The translations under genes were made by a program, and so were the position numbers. From assembly GCA_022826385.1 (NCBI GenBank), contig JAJDUZ010000036.1:1-64000 (forward strand): a stretch of DNA of 64,000 nt. Direction: 5' to 3'. The notes under the pieces were generated by a model. That model saw only the letters and a program-made list of their open reading frames with translations. It had not been told where the DNA came from and searched no databases. Origin of the DNA: Silicimonas sp. (lineage in GTDB: Bacteria; Pseudomonadota; Alphaproteobacteria; Rhodobacterales; Rhodobacteraceae). This document shows, piece by piece, positions 46,891-56,300 of this stretch; the stretch's first letter is position 1, and each line of letters begins with the position of its first letter.

Positions 46891-47397
46891 ATGACGTTCT
46901 CTAAGACTGCACTTCTTCTCGCGGCGCTGACCCTTGGCGCCTGTACCAATGCCGACCGTTTCGGGGAAGGCAGCGCCGGTGCCGGTGGCGCAGGCGGCGA
47001 ATTTGGCGCCGGTTCCGTCAATGATCCGACATCGCCCGCCTATTTCGCGGCCACCGTTGGCGACCGCGTTCTCTTTGCGGTGGACCAGTCGACGCTTTCC
47101 TTCGAAGCCCAGCAGGTGCTGGACGGGCAGGCACAATGGCTTCTGTCCAACAGTGCCTACTCGGCCTTGATCGAAGGTCATGCCGACGAGCAGGGCACGC
47201 GGGAATACAACCTTGCGCTGGGCGCACGTCGCGCGTCCGCTGTGCAGAACTACCTGATTTCGAAAGGGGTGGCGCCGGGACGGCTGCGGACCATTTCTTA
47301 TGGCAAGGAACGCCCGATCGAGATCTGTTCGGACGAGCTTTGCTATTCCCAGAACCGCCGTTCGGTGACCGTGATCACCGCGGGGGCGGGCGTGTAA
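46891..47397 (+). CDS. pal: Peptidoglycan-associated lipoprotein Pal
   Basis: Pal (168 residues) anchors the outer membrane to peptidoglycan. Lipoprotein signal MTFSKTALLLAALTLGAC with lipidated C18, a Gly-rich linker (GAGGAGGEFGAG), then the OmpA-like domain with VLFAVDQSTLS, IEGHADEQGTREYNLALG and RRSVTVI. The start at 46891 has AGGTG 6 bases upstream. cpoB follows after 12 bases. Confidence 0.97.
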   Translation: MTFSKTALLLAALTLGACTNADRFGEGSAGAGGAGGEFGAGSVNDPTSPAYFAATVGDRVLFAVDQSTLSFEAQQVLDGQAQWLLSNSAYSALIEGHADEQGTREYNLALGARRASAVQNYLISKGVAPGRLRTISYGKERPIEICSDELCYSQNRRSVTVITAGAGV

Positions 47398-47409
47398 CCG
47401 GAGGGGTCT

Positions 47410-48288
47410 ATGCGACGTCTAATTCTAGCCCTTGCGCTGCTGGCCACGCCGGTCTCGGCTCAGGACGCTCAGACACTGGCCGATATCCGGCAGGAACTGA
47501 CCTTCGTCTTCGTCGAGATGCAGAAGCTGAAGCGCGAGTTGTCGACCACCGGCAATTCCAACGTGAACCTGTCGGGCACCAATGCGCTGGCGCGGATCGA
47601 CGCGATGGAGGCCGAATTGCAGCGCCTGACCGCCGCAACCGAACGGCTCACCAACCGGGTCGACAGCGTGGTGGCCGATGGGACCAACCGGATCGGTGAT
47701 CTCGAGTTCCGGCTGTGTGAGTTGGAAACGGGCTGCGATATCGCCGCGCTGGGCGAGACCCCGACGCTGGGCGGTGGGGCTTTGCCGGCGGCCACGGGCG
47801 GCGGTGCCGGCTCGGGTGGCAGCATCGAGGGTGGCGTGGCATCGAGCGATGCCAGCCAGCCGGACGTGGTGTCGAGCCTGGCCGATCTGGGCGGGGCCGA
47901 ACTGGCTTTTGCCGATAAGGACGACTTCCAACGCGCCAAGGCCAGCTATGACGACGGCAATTACGAAGGGGCTGTGGAGCAATTCCAGCGCTTCACCGAC
48001 ACCTATCAGGGTGGCCCCTTGACCGGACTGGCGCACCTGATGCGGGGCGAGAGCCTGTCGAAGCTGGGTCTGACCCGAAGCGCCGCGCAGGCCTATCTGG
48101 AAAGCTTCTCGGGCACGCCCGAGGGGCCGACCGCGCCGACGGCCCTGCTGAAGCTGGGCCTGTCGCTGGATGGGTTGGGGCAGGGCGAACAGGCCTGCAT
48201 CACCCTTGGCGAAGTGACGGTGCGGTTCCCGACCTCGGAAGCGTCACTGGAAGCGCAGGCCGCGCGGGCGTCAATGGGGTGCTCCTGA
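47410..48288 (+). CDS. cpoB: Cell division coordinator CpoB
   Basis: CpoB/YbgF (292 residues) is periplasmic and coordinates PBP1b with Tol during constriction. Signal peptide MRRLILALALLATPVSA; an N-terminal coiled-coil (IRQELTFVFVEMQKLKREL) for trimerisation; a Gly/Ser-rich linker; and C-terminal TPR repeats (AKASYDDGNYEGAVEQFQRF). Last gene of the tol-pal run. Confidence 0.94.
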   Translation: MRRLILALALLATPVSAQDAQTLADIRQELTFVFVEMQKLKRELSTTGNSNVNLSGTNALARIDAMEAELQRLTAATERLTNRVDSVVADGTNRIGDLEFRLCELETGCDIAALGETPTLGGGALPAATGGGAGSGGSIEGGVASSDASQPDVVSSLADLGGAELAFADKDDFQRAKASYDDGNYEGAVEQFQRFTDTYQGGPLTGLAHLMRGESLSKLGLTRSAAQAYLESFSGTPEGPTAPTALLKLGLSLDGLGQGEQACITLGEVTVRFPTSEASLEAQAARASMGCS

Positions 48289-48291
48289 TCC

Positions 48292-48375
48292 GGGGTTGCG
48301 CCGACGATGTCGTCGCGCCGGGCGAGGGGCCAGCCCCTCGCGCTCCCCGGGATATTTTGGGGCCGATGGAGGAAC
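48292..48375 (+). repeat. Dispersed repeat, GGGCCGATGGAG-tail type (copy 2)
   Basis: GACGATG...CGTCG and GAGGGG...CCCCTC hairpins, then CCCCGGGATATTTTG and GGGCCGATGGAGGAA. The tail forms the ribosome-binding site of tilS. Confidence 0.65.
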
Positions 48376-48381
48376 AGGCCC

Positions 48382-49650
48382 GTGTCTGACGAGGACACGG
48401 GCGTGCTTCGGCACATGGTCCGCTCGGTGCTTGGCACGGGCGACGGCCCTTTGGGCGTTGCAGTCTCGGGCGGCGGGGACTCGATGGCCTGTCTCGATCT
48501 TGTGCAGAGGTATGGCCGGGAACAGGGCGTTGCCGTCAGGGCGGTGACTGTTGACCACGGGTTGCGGGCCGAGGCGGCGGACGAGATTGCGCTGGTAGAG
48601 CGATACTGTGCCGCGCACGGGATCGCGCATGACGTGCTGACATGGAACTGGGACGGGACGGGGAACCTGCAGGCCGAGGCGCGGGGCGCGCGCTATCGTC
48701 TGATCGCGGATTGGGCCAAAGCCGTGGGGGTAGGCCGGGTCGTTCTGGGGCACACTGAAACCGATGTGGCCGAAACCTTCCTGATGCGGCTTGCGCGCAA
48801 GTCGGGTGTCGATGGGCTGGCCCGGATGAAGCCGGCCTTCGAGCGTCACGGGGTGCGCTGGCTGCGCCCGCTGCTCTCGGCCCCGCGGGAAAGCTTGCGG
48901 GAGTATCTGCGCGAGCAGGGCATCGTTTGGGCCGAGGATGCCTCGAACGACGATCCGACCTTTGACCGGGTGAAGGCGCGGCGCATTCTGGACGCACTCG
49001 CGCCCTTGGGGATCGACGCCGAGACCTTGTCGACCGTGTCCTTCAACCTGTTTCTCGCGAAATCGGCGCTGGATCATTCCCTGCAGGATGTTGCTTGGCG
49101 CCATGTCGAGGAGGTTTCGGGCGATCTGCTTTTGCCCTGTGACGTGATCGAAGAGGACCGGCAGATTCCGATGGAAACGCTTTACCGTCTGCGCGCCGAG
49201 GCGCTGCGGTGGGTTGGGGGCGGCGCCTATGCGCCGCGGTCGGACGGGATGATCGAGATGGACATTGCCCTGACCTCGGCCAAGGCGTACACCTTGGGCG
49301 GGTGTTTGGTCACGCGCGAAGACGGGGCACGCCTGGCCGATCGCCGGTGGCGGGTGACGCGCGAGTTGAACGCGGTGGCAGGCCTCTCGGGACCAACGGA
49401 TCAGCTTTGGGACGGGCGCTGGGTGCTGGATGGCCCGCATGACGATGCGCTGGTGGTTCGCGCGCTTGGCGATGCCGTCAAGGACACGCCGTGGCGCGAC
49501 ACCGGGTTGCCGCGGCAAAGCCTGATGGCCTCGCCCGCGATCTGGGACGGTGAAACGCTGGTTGCCGCCCCGGTGGCAGGGCTGGCCAACGGGTGGACCG
49601 CGAAAGCCACGGGGCGCGGCAATTTCACCGAGTTTCTTATCTCCCGTTGA
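48382..49650 (+). CDS. tilS: tRNA(Ile)-lysidine synthase
   Basis: TilS (422 residues) converts C34 of the CAU tRNA-Ile to lysidine so that it reads AUA. The PP-loop ATP motif is SGGGDSM at residues 29-35; LGHTETDVAETFLMRLARKSG and WLRPLLSAPRESLREYL are conserved. The start is GTG at 48382, 9 bases after GGAGGAA; this reading begins VSDEDTG and avoids running through the repeat. Other frames upstream are not supported. Confidence 0.94.
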   Translation: MSDEDTGVLRHMVRSVLGTGDGPLGVAVSGGGDSMACLDLVQRYGREQGVAVRAVTVDHGLRAEAADEIALVERYCAAHGIAHDVLTWNWDGTGNLQAEARGARYRLIADWAKAVGVGRVVLGHTETDVAETFLMRLARKSGVDGLARMKPAFERHGVRWLRPLLSAPRESLREYLREQGIVWAEDASNDDPTFDRVKARRILDALAPLGIDAETLSTVSFNLFLAKSALDHSLQDVAWRHVEEVSGDLLLPCDVIEEDRQIPMETLYRLRAEALRWVGGGAYAPRSDGMIEMDIALTSAKAYTLGGCLVTREDGARLADRRWRVTRELNAVAGLSGPTDQLWDGRWVLDGPHDDALVVRALGDAVKDTPWRDTGLPRQSLMASPAIWDGETLVAAPVAGLANGWTAKATGRGNFTEFLISR

Positions 49651-49731
49651 AGAATTGGCCCGGATCGCTATTTAATACGCAAGTTGCTCCGGATGCGTTT
49701 TCCGGCCTGTCATTCCCAAAGGAGTATCCCT

Positions 49732-51660
49732 TTGAATAACGCGCGCAATATCGCCTTCTGGGTCGTTTTGTTCCTGCTGATCCTGGCGCTTTTCAACCTG
49801 ATTTCAGGGGGTCAGTCGACGATGGCGACCTCGACCGTCAGCTATTCGGACTTCGTTGACCGGGTGCAGGGCGGTGATGTGAACAGCGCCACGATTGACG
49901 GTGAAAAGATCGTTTTCCGCGCCGGTGATGGCCGGGATTACGTTACAATCCAGCCGGAAGGGGCCGATACGACTGATCTTCTGGTCGAAAACGATGTCGA
50001 TTTTGCCGCCAAGCCGCAGGAACAGTCGGGCTTCATGACGGTTCTGATGACCTTCTTGCCCTTCCTGCTGCTGATCGGCGTCTGGGTCTATTTCATGAAC
50101 CGGATGCAAGGCGGTGGCCGTGGTGGTGCGATGGGCTTTGGCAAGAGCCGCGCCAAGCTGCTGACCGAGAAGCACGGGCGCGTCACCTTTGACGACGTGG
50201 CCGGCATCGACGAAGCCAAGGAAGAACTGGAAGAAATCGTCGAATTCCTGCGCAACCCTCAGAAATTCAGCCGTCTGGGTGGCAAGATCCCGAAGGGCGC
50301 GCTGCTGGTGGGCCCTCCGGGCACCGGTAAGACACTGCTGGCACGGGCGATTGCGGGCGAGGCCGGTGTGCCGTTCTTCACCATCTCGGGCTCGGATTTC
50401 GTGGAAATGTTCGTGGGCGTTGGCGCATCGCGCGTGCGAGACATGTTCGAACAGGCCAAGAAGAATGCGCCCTGCATTGTCTTTATCGACGAGATCGACG
50501 CGGTTGGCCGCTCGCGCGGGGTCGGCTATGGCGGTGGCAATGACGAACGCGAACAGACGCTGAACCAGCTTCTGGTGGAAATGGACGGGTTCGAGGCGAA
50601 CGAGGGCATCATCATCGTGGCGGCCACCAACCGCCCCGACGTGCTGGACCCCGCGCTTCTGCGCCCCGGTCGTTTCGACCGCCAGGTGCAGGTGCCGAAC
50701 CCCGACATCAAGGGCCGCGAGAAGATCCTCGGCGTGCACGCGCGCAAGGTGCCGCTGGGCCCGGATGTCGATCTGCGCATCATTGCCCGCGGTACGCCCG
50801 GATTTTCGGGTGCCGACCTGGCGAACCTTGTGAACGAAGCGGCTCTGATGGCCGCGCGTGTCGGTCGCCGGTTCGTCACCATGGAAGACTTCGAGAACGC
50901 CAAGGACAAGGTCATGATGGGTTCGGAACGCCGATCCATGGTGATGACCGAGGACGAGAAGAAGCTGACTGCCTATCACGAGGCGGGCCACGCCATAGTT
51001 GGTTTAAACGTACCGCAGCATGATCCGATCCACAAAGCCACGATCATTCCGCGTGGCCGTGCCTTGGGCCTGGTGCTGTCCCTGCCCGAACGCGACCAGT
51101 TGTCGGTGAGCCTGACCAAGTATAAGTCCAAGATCGCCATGGCGATGGGCGGTCGTGTGGCTGAAGAGCTGATCTTCGGACCTGAGAACGTGACCTCGGG
51201 CGCGGCCTCGGACATTCAGCAGGTGACCCGGATCGCCCGCGCGATGGTAACGCAGTTCGGCTATGCCGAGGAACTGGGCTATATCGACTATGCCAACGAG
51301 CAGCAATCGCATCTGGGCGCGTATCAAGGGGGCACCAGCCACTCGGAAGAGATGCAGAAGCGCATTGACCAGAAGGTGAAGGAAATCGTCGACAAGGGCT
51401 ATGAACGCGCCAAGGCGATCCTGACCGAGAAGCATGACGACCTCGAACGTCTGGCGCAGGGGCTTCTGGAGTACGAAACGCTGACCGGCAACGAGATCGC
51501 CAAGGTGATCGCGGGCGAGCCTCTGAACCGCGGCGACGATGACGAGGATGACACGCCGGACACCGGTGGCACCGCGTCGGTCACGGCCATTCCGAAAACC
51601 AAGCCACGCAAGAAGCCCGGATCGGGCGAGGGTGGGCTGGAGCCGGAACCATCGACCTGA
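49732..51660 (+). CDS. ftsH: ATP-dependent zinc metalloprotease FtsH
   Basis: FtsH (642 residues) degrades membrane and regulatory proteins. Two N-terminal helices flank a small periplasmic domain; AAA Walker A is GPPGTGKT (from residue 194); the zinc site is HEAGH at 416-420. The C-terminus is acidic and then basic. The start is TTG at 49732: AAAGGAG lies 7-8 bases upstream, and the product begins with the [15 protein letters not shown] typical of relatives. An ATG 13 codons upstream has no ribosome-binding site. Confidence 0.97.
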   Translation: MNNARNIAFWVVLFLLILALFNLISGGQSTMATSTVSYSDFVDRVQGGDVNSATIDGEKIVFRAGDGRDYVTIQPEGADTTDLLVENDVDFAAKPQEQSGFMTVLMTFLPFLLLIGVWVYFMNRMQGGGRGGAMGFGKSRAKLLTEKHGRVTFDDVAGIDEAKEELEEIVEFLRNPQKFSRLGGKIPKGALLVGPPGTGKTLLARAIAGEAGVPFFTISGSDFVEMFVGVGASRVRDMFEQAKKNAPCIVFIDEIDAVGRSRGVGYGGGNDEREQTLNQLLVEMDGFEANEGIIIVAATNRPDVLDPALLRPGRFDRQVQVPNPDIKGREKILGVHARKVPLGPDVDLRIIARGTPGFSGADLANLVNEAALMAARVGRRFVTMEDFENAKDKVMMGSERRSMVMTEDEKKLTAYHEAGHAIVGLNVPQHDPIHKATIIPRGRALGLVLSLPERDQLSVSLTKYKSKIAMAMGGRVAEELIFGPENVTSGAASDIQQVTRIARAMVTQFGYAEELGYIDYANEQQSHLGAYQGGTSHSEEMQKRIDQKVKEIVDKGYERAKAILTEKHDDLERLAQGLLEYETLTGNEIAKVIAGEPLNRGDDDEDDTPDTGGTASVTAIPKTKPRKKPGSGEGGLEPEPST

Positions 51661-51668
51661 AAATGAAG

Positions 51669-51694
51669 AGCCCCGCCGGTGAGCGGGGCTTTTT
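51669..51694 (+). terminator. Intrinsic terminator of ftsH
   Basis: AGCCCCGC/GCGGGGCT, perfect 8-base stem with a 6-base loop, followed by TTTTTC, 9 bases past the stop. Confidence 0.9.
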
Positions 51695-51744
51695 CTTGGA
51701 TCGTATCGCGCTGTGCGGCCGGGTGGCCTTGGCGACACCGTTCC

Positions 51745-51975
51745 TTACTGCAGGAACCCGTCTCCACCGCAATTCGGGCAACGCCGGGCCTTGTTGCCGA
51801 AACACCCGGTGCAACGGCCCCATTGCGGGCCTTTCATCACGTCGCGGCTGGTGACGACCTTGCCGGTGCCACCGCAGGATTGGCAATTACAGCGCCCGCT
51901 GCCGTGGCAGCGATGACAGCGGCGCTTGATGGGCTCCGGCTTCGGTTTCTTGTACGGACGCTCAAGCTCCCACAT
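51745..51975 (-). CDS. DnaJ-zinc-finger-only mini-protein
   Basis: A 76-residue protein that is almost entirely the cysteine-rich domain of DnaJ: CHRCHGSG, CQSCGGTG, CTGCFGNK and CPNCGGDG, i.e. eight cysteines for two zinc ions. There is no J domain or substrate-binding domain. The N-terminus is basic (RPYKKPKPEPIKRR). It could bind unfolded protein or act as a disulfide/thiol handler; both are inference. Convergent with ftsH across its terminator. Confidence 0.8.
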   Translation of the reverse strand: MWELERPYKKPKPEPIKRRCHRCHGSGRCNCQSCGGTGKVVTSRDVMKGPQWGRCTGCFGNKARRCPNCGGDGFLQ

Positions 51976-52384
51976 GACCTTTTACTCCAAATAGACAGTT
52001 CAATTTCTGCCACTATCGGGCGGAATGTGACCAAATCCGGGCAAAGGCGTGTCAGAACCGGGGAAGTTAACACAATGTCTGCACTTCTCCTGCAGGTGTG
52101 ACCGGGGCGCGCGGTGTGTTCAGCGTGTTTTCACCGATCAGCGGCAGGATTGCGCCCGAACGTTCCCTGCGCCGGTCGCATCCCGGTGCTTGTATCTGAA
52201 AAGCTCACGCCCAACCGGGCGTCCGTTTCGTGATATCCGCCCTGTCACAGGGGCGCGGACAGATCGAGCAACGCCACTTTGGCGGGCCCGTCATCCAACG
52301 TGCCAGTAAGACCGCGTGACCCGACACACCATTCAGCTTTCTGCCGAGATGCATTACCCTTCCCACATTCGCTTGGGGGGAGCC
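51976..52384. other. 409-base stretch without a supported gene
   Basis: Contains the divergent promoter regions of the zinc-finger gene and the following membrane protein. Open frames here (plus 52049-52309 and similar) are low-complexity shadows without ribosome-binding sites. No repeat stands out. Confidence 0.5.
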
Positions 52385-52867
52385 ATGCCACTATCCGTGA
52401 TTGCCGATATCGTCGCCGCCTTGGCGATTGTTCTGTCCCTGTGCTTCGTGGCGTGGGAATTGCACCAGACTCGGGTGCAATCCGAGCTGTCGAACTGGCG
52501 CGAGATTCTCGCCTCGCTCACCGAGTTCAAGGCGATCACCAATGACCTTGGGTATGCCGAGTTCCTGATCCGCGCCCATGGCGACTATCACGCCCTGTCA
52601 GAGGCCGAGAAACTGAGCTTTGGAAAATACTGCGAACAGGGTGTGCATATCGTCGGGAACTTCCTGAAACACAACGAATCCCTGCCGCGCAAACTGGAAG
52701 GGTTGGAACAGGCGATCGCCGTTCACTTCGCCGAGCTTCTGACAACACCCGGAGGTGCCGCGTGGTGGGTCGAAGCGCAAAAGCGCGGTATCTTCATGCC
52801 GGGAACCTATACGGTCACGAACAAGCTTCTGGCCGATCACGCGCGGCGGGTCACCAAACCGACCTAG
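52385..52867 (+). CDS. Membrane-anchored protein of unknown function
   Basis: A 160-residue product with one N-terminal helix (VIADIVAALAIVLSLCFVAW) followed by an alpha-helical domain (SELSNWREILASLTEFKAI, FGKYCEQGVHIVGNFL). The helix then ELHQTRVQSELSNW resembles widespread 'DUF6082/DUF4760-like' anchored helical proteins; this is an impression only. GGGGGGAG lies 3-4 bases before the ATG. The stop overlaps that of the convergent GFA gene. Confidence 0.72.
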   Translation: MPLSVIADIVAALAIVLSLCFVAWELHQTRVQSELSNWREILASLTEFKAITNDLGYAEFLIRAHGDYHALSEAEKLSFGKYCEQGVHIVGNFLKHNESLPRKLEGLEQAIAVHFAELLTTPGGAAWWVEAQKRGIFMPGTYTVTNKLLADHARRVTKPT

Positions 52868-53280
52868 ACCACCTGCGTCGTCAGGACCGGGTCATCCTGA
52901 TCGGCGCAGGGCAGATCATCGGCGATGTCGTAATAGTCCCCCTTGTCAGCGCAAAAGATATGCGCGGCAAGCTGCAGGCCGGTTGGCGCGTCAATCGTGC
53001 CGGCAAAGATCGACAAATGCGTGCCCGGACCCTCCCAGAACAGGTTCGAGCCGCAAAGGCCGCAAAACCCCCGCTGTGCGATGTCGGACGACTGGTACCA
53101 CGTCACCTCACCCGTGATCGAAACATCTTCGCGCAGGGCCGAGGTCGCGGCAACATGGTGCCCGCTGGTCTTGCGGCATTGCTGACAATGGCACGCAATG
53201 ACCGGGCGCAATGGCCCGCTGATCCGAAACGCGACGGCCCCGCAAAGGCAGCCGCCCCGAGCACTGTGAGCATCCGTCAT
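52864..53280 (-). CDS. GFA-family (glutathione-dependent formaldehyde-activating-like) protein
   Basis: A 138-residue CENP-V/GFA fold protein. The zinc-binding cysteines are in GGCLCGAVAF, ACHCQQCRKTSG and RGFCGLCGSNLFW. Family members add glutathione to formaldehyde in some reports, but most have no proven activity. ATG at 53280 is preferred over a GTG two codons upstream. Stops of this and the preceding convergent gene overlap by 4 bases. Confidence 0.9.
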   Translation of the reverse strand: MTDAHSARGGCLCGAVAFRISGPLRPVIACHCQQCRKTSGHHVAATSALREDVSITGEVTWYQSSDIAQRGFCGLCGSNLFWEGPGTHLSIFAGTIDAPTGLQLAAHIFCADKGDYYDIADDLPCADQDDPVLTTQVV

Positions 53281-53420
53281 GGGCACACATCCTCTGGCAA
53301 ACCGTTAAATTATTGGTGTGTTAAGGTTAACGCTCGCGCTGCCCCTGATACCCCTCTAACAGTAACGGGTTTCCGGGGGGTTAATACCCGACGAAACCGA
53401 CGCCCAAAGCGGCTTTGCCG

Positions 53421-54773
53421 TCACGCGTTCTCCAACCGGAAGGAGCCGCCAAGCCCTTCCATCAGATCCCGAAACACGGGGAAGCTCGTGGCAATCGGCC
53501 CTGCATCGTCCACGGTCACACCCGCCTCGGACGCCATGCCGAGGCACAGGAAACTCATCGCGATCCGGTGATCCAGCCGCGCTTCGACCCGCGCCCCGCA
53601 GGGCGCGCTGCCGGGGCCGTGACCCTCGACCGACCACCAGTCTTCGCCTTCCTCAACGGTCACGCCATTGGCGCGCAGCCCTACCGCCATCGCGTCGATC
53701 CGGTCGCTTTCCTTGACCCGCAATTCCTTCACACCGCGCATCATCGTGGTGCCGGATGCCTGCGATGCCACCACCGACAGGATCGGGTATTCATCGATCA
53801 TCGACGCCGCACGTTCGGGCGGCACCTCGATCCCCTGCATCTCGGGCGAATAGCGGGCGCGGAGATCAGCCACCGGCTCACCGCTTTCCTCGCGCGTGTT
53901 CTCGAAAGTCAGATCAGCGCCCATATCGCGAAGGGTCTCGAACAGCCCGGCGCGCGTCGGGTTGAGGCCGATATTCGGGACCAGCACGTCCGAGCCTTCG
54001 ACGATCAGCGCGGCGCAAACCGGGAACGCAGCCGAGGACGGGTCACGGGGTACATCAATGCTTTGCGGTTTCAATTCGGGCTGACCGGTCAGGGTGATGA
54101 TCCGGCCCTCGTCGGTGTCTTCCACCGTCACTTCGGCGCCGAAGCCTCGCAGCATGCGTTCCGTGTGGTCGCGGGTCGCTTCCGGTTCAATAACCACCGT
54201 CTGGCCGGGGGCATTCAGCCCCGCCAGCAGCACCGTCGACTTCACCTGTGCCGACGGGACGGGCAGGGTATAGCGCACCGGCACCGGGTTTGCGGCGCCA
54301 ATCATCGTCAGCGGCAGGCGACCCTTGGCGCGGCCATGCGCCGCCGCGCCGAAGAGCGCCAGCGGATCGGTGATCCGCGCCATCGGGCGCGACCGCAGCG
54401 AGGCATCACCGGTGAAGGTCGCGGCAATCGGGGTGGTGGCCATCGCACCCATGATCAGGCGGACGCCGGTACCGGCATTGCCGCAATCGATCACGTCCTC
54501 GGGCTCGCCGAACCCGCCGGTGCCGACCCCGTGGATCACCCATTCGCCGTCCTCGTTGCGCACGACACTGGCCCCAAACGCACGCATCGCTTCGGCGGTT
54601 GCCAGCACGTCGTCACCTTCCAGCAACCCGCGCACCCGCGTTTCCCCGACGGACAGCGCGCCAAGGATCAGCGACCGGTGCGAGATCGACTTGTCGCCCG
54701 GCACCAATGCCGTCCCCGTCAGAGGTCCGGCTTTCCGCGCGGTCATTGGTTGTGCTGGCCCGTGTCCCGACAT
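53421..54773 (-). CDS. aroA: 3-phosphoshikimate 1-carboxyvinyltransferase, class II
   Basis: EPSP synthase (450 residues) makes 5-enolpyruvylshikimate-3-phosphate for aromatic amino acids. It carries the four stretches that define class II enzymes: GDKS (residues 26-29), SAQVK, RDHTE and NPTR. In the phosphoenolpyruvate/glyphosate loop it reads [11 protein letters not shown] with Gly101, where the tolerant CP4 enzyme has Ala. The start at 54773 has AGGAG 9 bases upstream; the frame extends 21 codons further without support. Confidence 0.97.
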   Translation of the reverse strand: MSGHGPAQPMTARKAGPLTGTALVPGDKSISHRSLILGALSVGETRVRGLLEGDDVLATAEAMRAFGASVVRNEDGEWVIHGVGTGGFGEPEDVIDCGNAGTGVRLIMGAMATTPIAATFTGDASLRSRPMARITDPLALFGAAAHGRAKGRLPLTMIGAANPVPVRYTLPVPSAQVKSTVLLAGLNAPGQTVVIEPEATRDHTERMLRGFGAEVTVEDTDEGRIITLTGQPELKPQSIDVPRDPSSAAFPVCAALIVEGSDVLVPNIGLNPTRAGLFETLRDMGADLTFENTREESGEPVADLRARYSPEMQGIEVPPERAASMIDEYPILSVVASQASGTTMMRGVKELRVKESDRIDAMAVGLRANGVTVEEGEDWWSVEGHGPGSAPCGARVEARLDHRIAMSFLCLGMASEAGVTVDDAGPIATSFPVFRDLMEGLGGSFRLENA

Positions 54774-54857
54774 CTTGGCTGCTCCTTCACGTCGCGCATC
54801 TGTTAGACGGTTTCGCGGCCAAGCTGAACCACCCAAACGCGGTTTTTTCCCCTGACC

Positions 54858-55565
54858 TCAGAGACGTCTGAACGTCAGGTAATGCGGCACCCGCCCTTCG
54901 CGCAGCGCCTTTTGTTCGTACCGCGTCGACAGCCAGTTACCCCAAGGCGCGCGCCAATCCTGGGCGCGCTCGGCCAGCCAGACGAAGCCGGCCCTGGGCA
55001 CCTCTTCCAACGCCTGCCGGACATAATCCGGGATGTCGGTCGCCACGCGGAACTCGGCACCGGGTTTCAGCGCCCTGTGCAGCGGCTCCAGGTGCTCGGG
55101 CGTCACGAAGCGGCGGCGGTGGTGGCGCGCCTTGGGCCATGGGTCAGGGTAAAGCAGAAACGCCTTGTCGAGGCTCTCGGGCGGCAAAACCTCCATCAGG
55201 TCGCGCGCATCACCGGCGTGAACACGCACGTTGTCCAGCGGTGTCTTTTGCAGTTTGCCCAACAGCGTCGCGACGCCGTTGATGTAAGGCTCGGCCCCGA
55301 TCACACCGACATCCGGGTTTTCGCTGGCCTGATGCACCAGATGCTCGCCCGACCCGAAGCCGACTTCCAGCCAGACCGGGCGCCCGCCGAAGAGGGCGTT
55401 CAGATCAAGCGGGGTCCGGTCGGGATTGTCTTCCCACGTTATGGCCCCCGGCGACAGCGCGTCGAGGTCGTCGAGATAGCGCTTCTGCGACGGTTTCAGC
55501 GCCTTGCCGCGCAAACGGCCATAGAAGTTGCGCAAGGGTTTTTCGGTCGGGGCATCCTGTGACAT
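54858..55565 (-). CDS. trmB: tRNA (guanine46-N7)-methyltransferase
   Basis: TrmB (235 residues) makes m7G46 in tRNA. The SAM loop is WLEVGFGSGEHLVHQA; LLYPDPWPKARHHRRRF is the substrate-binding signature, and FRVATDIPDYVRQAL lies C-terminal. The ATG at 55565 matches the family length; its ribosome-binding site is poor and the frame runs far upstream as a shadow of pdeM. Divergent from pdeM by 75 bases. Confidence 0.95.
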   Translation of the reverse strand: MSQDAPTEKPLRNFYGRLRGKALKPSQKRYLDDLDALSPGAITWEDNPDRTPLDLNALFGGRPVWLEVGFGSGEHLVHQASENPDVGVIGAEPYINGVATLLGKLQKTPLDNVRVHAGDARDLMEVLPPESLDKAFLLYPDPWPKARHHRRRFVTPEHLEPLHRALKPGAEFRVATDIPDYVRQALEEVPRAGFVWLAERAQDWRAPWGNWLSTRYEQKALREGRVPHYLTFRRL

Positions 55566-55640
55566 GGGCCAGCGCTTCGCAGGCCCGCCCGGGAAGGTCA
55601 AGACTTGCCAAGGCCAAGGCTCTGCCCGTAAGAACGAAGC

Positions 55641-56300
55641 ATGAACTCTGTCGACTTCAGCTTTTGCGGCGAAACCCTGACGGCCCGACCATCCGGCGCG
55701 CTTTTCTGGGCCAGTGCTGGCACACTGATCGTCTCGGACCTGCACTTGGGCAAGTCCGAGCGCATTGCCCGCCGGGGCGGCGCCTTGCTGCCGCCTTACG
55801 ACACGATCGAGACGCTGACCCGGCTCAGCGCCGATATCGAGGCCACGCGCCCGCAAACGGTGATTTGCCTTGGCGACAGTTTCGACGATCTGGCTGCGGC
55901 GGAAAGCATGGCCGAAGACAATCTGCACACCATCGCGCGTCTGCAGGCCGGGCGACGCTGGGTCTGGATCGAAGGCAATCACGACCCCGGCCCGGTTGAT
56001 CTGGGGGGCGAGCATCTGGCGCAACTGACCGATGGCGCGCTGACCTTCCGCCACATTGCCGAGGCTGCAACCGCGCCCGGTGAAATCTCGGGCCATTATC
56101 ACCCGAAGGCACGGGTGCGGCACATGTCGCGCCCTTGCTTCATGCGCGATGCCGGGCGCCTGATCCTGCCCGCCTATGGCTGCTATGCCGGTGGGCTGGA
56201 CTGGACGACGCCGGTTCTGCGCGGGCTCTTCGAGGCGAAAGCGGTGGCTTATCTCACCGGTCAGCGCGTGCTGGCGGTGCCGGTGCCGGCAGCAGCATGA
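55641..56300 (+). CDS. pdeM: PdeM-type metallophosphatase (ligase-associated DNA repair)
   Basis: A 219-residue calcineurin-like phosphoesterase with motifs in order: SDLHLGKSERIARRGG, LGDSFDDLAAAE, EGNHDPGPVD and GHYHPKARVRHMSR. The layout matches PdeM, the nuclease that accompanies an Lhr-type helicase and an ATP-dependent DNA ligase in many Gram-negatives. Those partners are not adjacent here. Its stop overlaps the next gene by 4 bases. Confidence 0.9.
   Translation: MNSVDFSFCGETLTARPSGALFWASAGTLIVSDLHLGKSERIARRGGALLPPYDTIETLTRLSADIEATRPQTVICLGDSFDDLAAAESMAEDNLHTIARLQAGRRWVWIEGNHDPGPVDLGGEHLAQLTDGALTFRHIAEAATAPGEISGHYHPKARVRHMSRPCFMRDAGRLILPAYGCYAGGLDWTTPVLRGLFEAKAVAYLTGQRVLAVPVPAAA

Noticed and set aside
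53415-54806. 463-codon open frame antisense to aroA
   Set aside because: Shadow of a certain class II EPSP synthase.
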